Below, in pieces: positions 57,189 to 64,000 of a DNA stretch of 64,000 bases. How positions within the stretch are numbered: position 1 is the stretch's first letter; each line of letters opens with the position of its first letter. Below the pieces are notes generated by a model that was given only the letters and a program-made list of their open reading frames with translations, was not told where the DNA came from and ran no database searches. Both the position numbers and the translations under genes were made by a program. Origin of the DNA: Reticulitermes speratus (Eukaryota; Arthropoda; Insecta; Blattodea; Rhinotermitidae); contig JAJKFL010000005.1 of the NCBI GenBank assembly GCA_021186555.1, forward strand, positions 39,261,135-39,325,134, read 5' to 3'.

Positions 57189-57938
57189 ATTACAACAGAA
57201 TATTTCCGGAATAATTGCCTAGATTATAGTCCACGTCCATAGGCACCTGGTCTGTAGCATGCTGTTGGTAGATTAGAACGTGTTGTTGTGTAACACAACG
57301 AAGAGTTTTTTTACTAAATTATCTCCAGTTTGGGATTTTAACAGGAAGTCGTATTAGGAAAGGTTTCTATTTAAATACTTTCCAGTTTCAGAGTAATGGA
57401 TTAAGGTACACGCAGTTACCAACTGTACTATATTCCATGTTTTCTGCGCAGGACTCTTAAGGTAGGGAAACAACGTTATTATGCTAATAAAAGCGTCTTG
57501 AATTTTATGTGCCTTAATTATATGTATATTGCTTGAGTGGTCGTACGTTTTATGCTCGTATGAATACGAGGTTATTTTAGAGTCTTGAGAACATGCTGTT
57601 GGAGTTATAAAGAAGCGACGATTTACGCAAAAGAAGAGAGAAGGGAATGCCTGTTTCCTACATATTATACTGCAGGACGAGACTTGAGTCTTCCATCAAC
57701 AAAAATAATAAACAATTCTTTTTTCATATAAGAGGAACGTAACAAAAATTAAATTTAACTCAAGAAGTATGAAAGTATACTTGCCGAGAGAATATTTCCA
57801 CCTGCGAGAGAAGATAAGAATAGAGAAAATAAAGCAAGAAAAATTAAAAAGTTTTATACAATAAAAAATGTTTACTTCGCACATTAGATCGAGTATTTTT
57901 GGTGTGACTGTATCACAAGAATTGGGGGGGGGGGGTGT
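57189..57938. other. No recognised gene; run of 12 G
   Basis: Short frames only. A homopolymer of 12 G at 57924-57935 lies three bases before the TSD of the next SINE-B. Confidence 0.6.
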
Positions 57939-57951
57939 CAAATCACGAGAA

Positions 57952-58259
57952 GGGGCACGCGGTGGCACAATTGGTTGAGGCACTGCGCTACAAACCGGAA
58001 CGTCGCGGGTTCGATTCCCGATGGTGTCACTGGAATTTTTCACTGACATAATCCTTTCAGTCGCACTATGGCCCTTGGGTCGACTCAGCCTCTAACAGCA
58101 ATGAGTACCAGGAATCTTTCCTGGGGGGTAAAGGCGGCCGGTGCGTAGGGCTGACAACCTTACCACTTTCATGTGCCGATTGTCTAAAAACCTGGGAGCC
58201 TCGACCTTCTGGAGCCCTAAGGGCCTGCCAAGGCCTGTATGGGACCACTTTACCTTTAC
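57952..58259 (+). repeat. SINE family B, full length, perfect 13-bp TSD
   Basis: The TSD caaatcacgagaa lies at 57939-57951 and 58260-58272. The head has an A box gtggcacaattggttgaggc and a B box ggttcgattcc at 58008-58018. The body contains the complete family sequence, including 'tgccgattgtct' and 'gggcctgccaaggcctgt', and ends 'ctttacctttac'. With an intact head, B box and TSD it is the best reference copy of family B here. The minus frame across it contains [10 protein letters not shown], a recurrent false protein prediction. Confidence 0.94.
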
Positions 58260-58945
58260 CAAATCACGAGAATGGCGTGAAAGGACAGTCTGGCGGATTT
58301 ATCTTTAATAAATATTTTCTGGTGGATTCAAGTTGTGATTAAATGCACAGTATCCACTGAACCGCAGAACAGTACATCTCCAGTTACACATGGTACAATG
58401 CCGCAAGTTTTCGGATGTTTGAACTGTCGCTGTATCCGAGAACATGATGGTTTCCGAGAATCCTCCGTTTTCCTCGACTGTGATCGGCACGTTTGTCACA
58501 GATTCGTACTTTGAAGCATATTAATCCGGGTGACTGCATGTAGCAATTTCAGTTTGTGCCCTCAAATTTATATCAAACGAAATTCTGTTTCTCCTGTCGA
58601 TTCGAGTTGAAATTATGTAGAACTTGAACAATCCGCTCCTGATATGTTGCTGGTCAACATGTAGGCAAAACTGAGTCTCTTTCACCTAGCTTGCTCACAT
58701 GTATTAATTTTTATTGTCCTTTCTTGCATGAACATTTGGAACATATCTTGCTTAACGTCTTTGTACTGTAACAGGGGAATTCGACTCGTGGTAACTCAAA
58801 ACGTTTTGTGTTATTCGCTGCCGACTGGTCGTTTGTTGAGTTTCTTGAAAAGACTGTATGCATAATAATGTTCTTTATGTATGAGTTGTCCTCCGAAGAA
58901 TTTCAGAGTTTATCTGAGTCATAGTGTGAGTTGCATCAACTATTA

Positions 58946-59174
58946 CTTCTGTCTTTCTTATTGTGGCCACTTTTTAACTATTCATTGTAGGTGTAGTGGG
59001 TCATGCACCTGATCACACTCTTTGACACGTACACACTCGGCAGAGACCTCTACCTGACAACACAACACTCACAAGAGACAGACGTCCATGCCGCCGGCGG
59101 CATTCTAACCCGCAATCTCAGCAAGCGAGGGGCCGCAGACCGACGGCTTAGACCGCGCGGACACCGGGATCGGC
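58946..59174 (-). repeat. SINE family C, internally deleted, 13-bp imperfect TSD
   Basis: The TSD gcatcaactatta (58933-58945) and gcatcaattatta (59175-59187) matches at 12 of 13. On the plus strand the body runs from a degenerate tail through 'ctgatcacactctttgacac', then jumps to 'cagagacctctacctgacaa'; about 40 bp present at 38162 is missing. It then continues to 'cttagaccgcgcggacaccg' and the head end. The B box is mutated (ggttagaatgcc on the minus strand). Confidence 0.87.
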
Positions 59175-59187
59175 GCATCAATTATTA

Positions 59188-59900
59188 ACACACTGCATAA
59201 CATGTTCATTTATTCTTTGGTTCCCAGTGTAATGGCTTAATGGATTTGAACTGCGTCCTTGGCAAGATATGCGTAACACAAAAGTGCGAGTCTCGTGTGT
59301 AAATTATCGCAAGAACAGGACGCAAGGTGCTGTAGTGGCCAGTCCGAGATGCTGTCCTCAACATTTTATGCAGTTGTGATAATCGCCCTTCCGAAAAGGA
59401 AACATTAGTTGGAACGAAAGAGATGCGAAGACTGGGTGTTGAGGTTGTCTTCAGTAATATCGAATTACAGCAGATCTGAAAAGCATCGCCAATTAGAGCA
59501 GCAGTTCTTTAGGGGAGCCGCACGTGCCTGTAGATCTATTTCTCTGGTATTCATTACGGAGACAATTGTAGCAAGTTAGTACGGGCTTGGGTTCACAGCT
59601 ACATTATTCACACTGCAATAAGAAATAATTATACCATTTTTATAACGTAGGCAAAGAGGACTTTTCTCGATCTCAAACAACAAAAAGTCGCTAGAAGTGA
59701 CCACAATAACTTTTCTCAAGGCTGAGGCAAGATTTAGACTAGCCGTTAAAAGTGTAAAGAGGCAATTAGATAATTAAACACAACTGCGTTGATATCTGTA
59801 ATTGAATAATACCAAGAGAAGTATCATAGGTCTGTCGTTAGAATACTTCAGAATAGTCTGTTAAACTAAACACCACGAAACACGATAGTCAAAAATGTTA
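59188..59900. other. No recognised gene
   Basis: Short frames only; nothing recognised. Confidence 0.5.
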
Positions 59901-60018
59901 TTTTACTAAACCAACCACATGCACATAAACATACACAATAGTATATAGTCTCTTATTACTCCATCAAAAGTCTATACTATTGTGTATGTTTATGTGCATT
60001 TAGTTGGTTTACTAATCG
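59901..60018. repeat. Foldback with ~45-bp arms
   Basis: The left arm, about 59902-59950 (with 'caaccacatgcacataaaca' and 'tacacaatagtata'), and the right arm, about 59970-60017, are inverted copies with few mismatches, separated by about 20 bases. Outer ends share ttactaaaccaac in inverted form. It does not carry the GAAAC motif of the other foldbacks, so it is probably a different family, such as a small MITE or a locally formed palindrome. Confidence 0.8.
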
Positions 60019-60154
60019 AAAATAAGTTGGTTAAATTGCACGGAGTAAACAATTTCAAATAAAGCAAACAAGAATACCCGCAGCTAAGATGGAATCAGCG
60101 ATTAACAAATTATGTTTGTAGGCGAAACAGGCTCAGTGATGTAAGTCCCGATAT

Positions 60155-60191
60155 ATGATGATGATGATGATGATGATCATCATCATCATAT
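60155..60191. repeat. (GAT)n-(ATC)n palindromic microsatellite
   Basis: gat units run into atc units with the switch at 60176/60177. Bases 60064 to 60089 of this tract, counted as 60164-60189, form a perfect 26-bp palindrome of thirteen pairs. This is a microsatellite that inverted on itself and can extrude as a cruciform. Confidence 0.92.
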
Positions 60192-61441
60192 CTGTACTTC
60201 AGATGATATGAATTTTCTCCTTCCACCTTCAGCTAAGAGGGGCAAATACACCTGATTTGGCAGACATAAATTTTGTATACATTTGAGACAGTCGAATTAT
60301 GTTCACGCGAGTTTGTTTACGGGTAGTGAAACTTTACGTTACATAGAATATTGGAATTTCTTGAGTAAATGAGTCAATATCTTATACTTGGGTAAGATTC
60401 TGTACATAATTGCTGTCAGACAGACATTCAGTATGCCCTCTAGTCATTCAGTGAATATGCCGCTACGACATACATTTAGTCCATTGATTGACTGAAATGT
60501 GGTCTATTGAGTCTGTTAGACGGTAGGAATCAGTGAGTTAGTTGGTTAGTTAGTGCGTTAAAGGATTTCTCTCACACAGGTCTGCCCAGAATTTCCTACA
60601 GTAAGTTGACATATCTCATACTGTAATACTGTCAACTTTCATATGTGACTTAATGCGGATGTTACACACGTCAGTGCTTTCAGAAAACTACTTAAGTTCC
60701 GTTTTGTTTCTGTTTCTTTAAAGTCTGTTCTAGGTTTTATCTCTTTTCTCGTTCTAACTTGGTAGTAGTGAGCAAATCTCGTGAAATGACTTTGTGTAGC
60801 CTCTGCTGGTTCCGGTACATCCTTTCCGGATTTTTCTGTAGGTGTCTCATGTGTTCAGTATTACTGTTATAGTCTTGAACTTCCAGGAAAGATGGTCATA
60901 GCTTTGAACCGTGCCTCCAACATTGCGAGTGTATAACCTGGAAGAGTTCCTATTACATAGTCAAGTCTTTGAGAGATTTCTTCAATCCTAAAAAAGGAAT
61001 TGTGTTCTGTAATATATTCTTTCGATCTCACGTTCTATGAACTGACAGCATCTAAGCTTCTTATTCTGCTGATATGAACTAATACCAAACAACAGACTAC
61101 ATGAAAATGTAAACATTTCTATACACTCCGAAACTTGAACTGTCTGACAGAATGTGGCAGTTGTCCCCGTTTCTTCCTAATTACTCCCACACCGTTAAGT
61201 GTGTACTGTCACTACACCAGAATGGCCTGTTTACTGTCTTTGTCGACTGCAGAGGTGGGCTGTACAATACGTACGTCGTAAGCAGGAAAAAAAGGTGAAA
61301 TTGTCCTTGCAGGTATATCTAAGGAACACTTAAGGTGGCTGCAGGAAAGCTCCACGTATTCTTAACCTCTACACCAGACAATTATAAATGGTCATCGTTC
61401 AGCTCAGGAGCCTTCCTTTCTGGTAAAAGAACTACCAGCAA
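60192..61441. other. No recognised gene
   Basis: Short frames only. A group of ttag units near 60536-60556 resembles the tail of SINE-D, but no SINE-D body is attached. Confidence 0.5.
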
Positions 61442-61572
61442 TGAGGAATAAAAACCGTCATGACAACTGTGTACGTATTTTATTGCTACGTGTTTCGGCT
61501 TTTATGAAAAGCGGAAACGTGTCGAAATAAAATAATATAAACATAGTTGTAATTTACGAGTTGTATTCCTCA
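61442..61572. repeat. Snapback hairpin, ~60-bp arms, 3-base loop
   Basis: The left arm (61442-61503) and right arm (61507-61572) are inverted copies centred on atg at 61504-61506. The inner stem is gctttt/aaaagc. Further out, 'acgtgtttcgg' faces 'ggaaacgtgt', 'acaactgtgtacgtatttta' faces 'taaacatagttgt', and 'gaggaata' faces 'tattcctc'. Each arm carries the GAAAC block on its outward strand, directly after a stem, as in the hammerhead-like family. The CUGANGA half is absent, as if the fold joined two copies across stem II. Confidence 0.82.
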
Positions 61573-61679
61573 GTGCTGTTTATATATCATAAAGGGATGT
61601 CACACGTAATAATGAAAGACCTACCATTAAAGTGTTGGATTAAACTGAAATTCCTAGATGCTCTGTGGGTGTAGCGGAA

Positions 61680-61960
61680 AGGAAGGAAATCCGCTCTTCT
61701 GCAGAGGGAAAGGAAGGAAGAATGTGCAGAAAGAAAGAAGAAAAGAAGGAAATAAATAAGAAAAGGATATAATGGAGGACATAAATGAAGTAAATGACAA
61801 AGTAAGAGTTACAAAAGATGGAATGAACGCAGGAAGAACGGTAGAAATAAAATACTCTAAGTTACAACGAAGTACAGATTGAAGTGTTAAGAAGAGGAGA
61901 AAGTAAGAAATGAAGAAGGTAAAGAAAAAACAAACCATAGGGAAGGATAGAGGGAAGAAA
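61680..61960. repeat. Polypurine tract
   Basis: About 280 bases very rich in A and G on the plus strand, with repeated gaagaa/ggaa words. It gives Phe/Leu/Ser-rich frames on the minus strand that are artefacts. Confidence 0.8.
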
Positions 61961-63720
61961 GGAAATAATATTACTTACACGGGAAGTAGCTTTTTTAGCT
62001 TTTGGTGAGCTCGGCTGCAGCTTGTCCGTAATCAGGAGACAGAAACCATCCGAGCCGAAATTTGTACGAGAGGTTTAATACAGCAGTTTCAAATATTGTC
62101 GGAAATCATGAAGCTAAAACCTGCAGACAGAAGGCCATGACCTCTCCACCATGCCTTCATTTCTTAAACATTTTCCGAGAACAAACATCATGTTAATTGA
62201 AACTGACATAATCTGTGTTGACTAAGACATTATTGAACTTCGCCACAACGAAACCGAAAGAGAGCAACTCTACATTAATTTATCACCACACGATATATAT
62301 TACCATGTTGATGCATAAGAATTGCATTCCGTCTAGAGTTGCGGTGACGTTCAAACGCTTTACTTACTTCTAGACTGCCAGTCTTATTAACAAAAAACAT
62401 GTTGCATATAGCACACCTTTACATTTTCTATCCGTCTTCTTTTTTGTCGTTCATATTTCAGATCCATTTGCGAAAGTGAAACGAGCTTAAAAGTTCCAGT
62501 GGACTATAACAGAATAGTCCACTAGTTTGCATGCCTTGTTGGTCTTTGTAGTCTTTTAATGTTAATAAAATTGTATTTCTGAATAGGTAATTACTTTACG
62601 TACGGGCAGTATAACACTGTACAAATTAAATTATAACTGTGTCGAAAACATTACAAATAAAATTTTTGGTTCTTATTTCGATCAGTATTCTATGACGCAT
62701 ATATAGCCCATTCTTCAGAGTCAAGGAGGTCTGGTTACAGCTATGTAAGACTGGGATTTAAATCTGATAGATACGGTACAAAAATATGTTGACTTTTCAA
62801 CGTCTATTGCCAGTAATCAAGTAGGACATTCTGTCGAAATACGTTTGGTAGGTTGGAAAATGAAACCTGTGCAAACATTGCGGGATACTGTATCTCTCTG
62901 CAGGTTCTGCCCGCGCGATGAACGTATAAAATACCTTAAACATGGAGCATGTTAGGAACTGTGATTAAAATATAACACTTTATGAGATACCTGATTTAAG
63001 TAGGACCTCTCAGTGTCCACGAAGAATTACAATCAAGAATAATCGTATCTATTCCTTCTGTTTGCTATGTCAAATACCTAAGCCTGTACATTTGTGTTAT
63101 GTGTTTAATACTGTCGTATTTGTATAAACTTCACATAAGAATAAGGGAACGCAGGGAAGCCGAACCCTCATGACTTTAAATTTCGGGGTATTATTTCACT
63201 TTCGTGTGAACAGAATTGTGAAGAACAGAAAGACATATTTATCCTGCAGCCAGAAGAAACAGCAAGGAGCAGAAAATATATTGCCGTGCTCTTCTGTAAA
63301 ACCTGATGTTAATGCCCCTCTATATTTCTGTATGTCCTGTGTACATCAAGAATTCCCTCCTTCCCTGATCAACACCCCACAACCCGAGCTTGGGCAGTCA
63401 GCTTAAATCTTCCATCACGGTTTGAGTCCAGCATCTATTAGACTCACGGGATATAGCAACATCCTTAACACCCTCTGGGGTAAGACCCGCCATGTTCGCA
63501 ACATGACAGTGCTTCACCATCATCCATCCACCCCTCACATTTACACCCCACATCCAACATCCCTTCTCTTGCGGCTATAGGATAATCCCTGTAGACATTC
63601 GAAGGGTAAGAAAATCCTCCCTGGAATACGTTTTCTAGGGGTGGAAGGATGATGGGTGGCCTCTTTGGCCTTCAGGTTATCAGGTACAAACATGAAGCAG
63701 TATAAGAGGCTACATACACG
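61961..63720. other. No recognised gene; one short hairpin
   Basis: agtggactat at 62498-62507 is the exact reverse complement of 62514-62523 with a six-base loop (aacaga). A frame at 63170-63406 shows no motif. A slightly GC-richer patch at 63470-63680 was not identified. Confidence 0.5.
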
Positions 63721-64000
63721 TCTGTGTCTGTGTGCTGTATATGTATATATATATTTATATCTATGTGTATAGGTATATATATGTATGTATATGTACGAGT
63801 ATGTGTAAATGCATGTGTATAGACTAGCTGTATTGGTGTGCGTGGCTTTGTATACCTACGTATCTGTGTATAAATATAGCTTATGTGTACAGCAGTCTGT
63901 GGAAGTGCGTTATGGGCTTCTGAGTGTAACGTTTGTACCTATGTACGTACGTATACGTACACAGTGAGTTAGTACGCATAAATGCGCACTAATATGTGTA
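63721..64000. repeat. TG/TA-rich low-complexity tract at window end
   Basis: Alternating purine-pyrimidine words (gtgtat, tatata, tatgta, tacgta) dominate, with palindromic tacgtacgtatacgta near 63940-63957. Probably decayed (TG)n(TA)n repeat. It runs off the end of the window. Confidence 0.8.

Noticed and set aside
57696-58049. 117-codon minus frame starting with [14 protein letters not shown] residues
   Set aside because: It reads across the head of SINE-B and flanking DNA; not a gene.
60536-60560. Telomere-like ttag units
   Set aside because: The insect telomere unit is TTAGG. Here the unit is ttag/ttgg, irregular and very short, closer to a SINE-D tail.

Overview
The window looks like intergenic or intronic DNA from a large, repeat-rich insect genome. 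It is AT-rich, all reading frames are short, there is no bacterial-style gene packing, and I can defend no intact protein-coding gene, rRNA or functional tRNA. The recognisable content is eukaryotic mobile DNA: tRNA-headed SINEs with A and B boxes and target-site duplications (TSDs), 5'-truncated LINE tails, a GC-rich MITE, foldback elements, an AT-rich satellite and many microsatellites. Peptides read through the SINEs (a minus frame starting [10 protein letters not shown], a plus frame with VGFEPTI) are of a kind I remember from junk protein predictions in cockroaches such as Periplaneta. A blattodean (cockroach or termite) is therefore my best guess at about 0.6; 'insect' is much safer.

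Layout. 1-8.2 kb: mostly unrecognised DNA, two SINE-A copies (2.6 and 3.1 kb), a hammerhead ribozyme candidate (4.9 kb) and a 15-bp perfect hairpin (6.5 kb). 8.2-19.3 kb: a (CTA)n microsatellite, a truncated SINE-D, a tandem repeat split by a SINE-B (13.8-14.4 kb), a foldback (15.0 kb), LINE tails (15.6 and 19.1 kb), a SINE-C and a second hammerhead-like motif (17.9 kb). 19.3-23.2 kb: nothing recognised. 23.2-25.0 kb: a 34/39-bp satellite interrupted by an inverted pair of hammerhead-bearing arms. 26.0-26.5 kb: a PIF/Harbinger-like MITE. 26.7-38.4 kb: LINE tail, SINEs A, B and C, three foldbacks, a repeat-derived ORF (34.6 kb), a possible Penelope endonuclease relic (36.5 kb) and a third strong hammerhead (37.1 kb). 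38.4-64 kb: SINEs A, B, C and D, two LINE tails (52.6 and 54.2 kb), more foldbacks and simple-sequence tracts.

How the parts fit. Short SINEs with 12-15 bp TSDs and 5' truncations point to LINE-driven target-primed insertion, and LINE 3' ends are present. A second theme is a set of short sequences with the hammerhead core (CUGANGA, stem II, GAAA) followed by a self-complementary stem III such as ACAUGU, ACGCGU or ACAUAUGU. This matches the published small hammerheads with diminished stem III that accompany Penelope-like retroelements and cleave as dimers. Many copies sit in inverted (foldback) pairs. This dispersed ribozyme and foldback population is the most interesting signal here. All coordinates and pairings were read by eye; no alignment, folding or database search was run.
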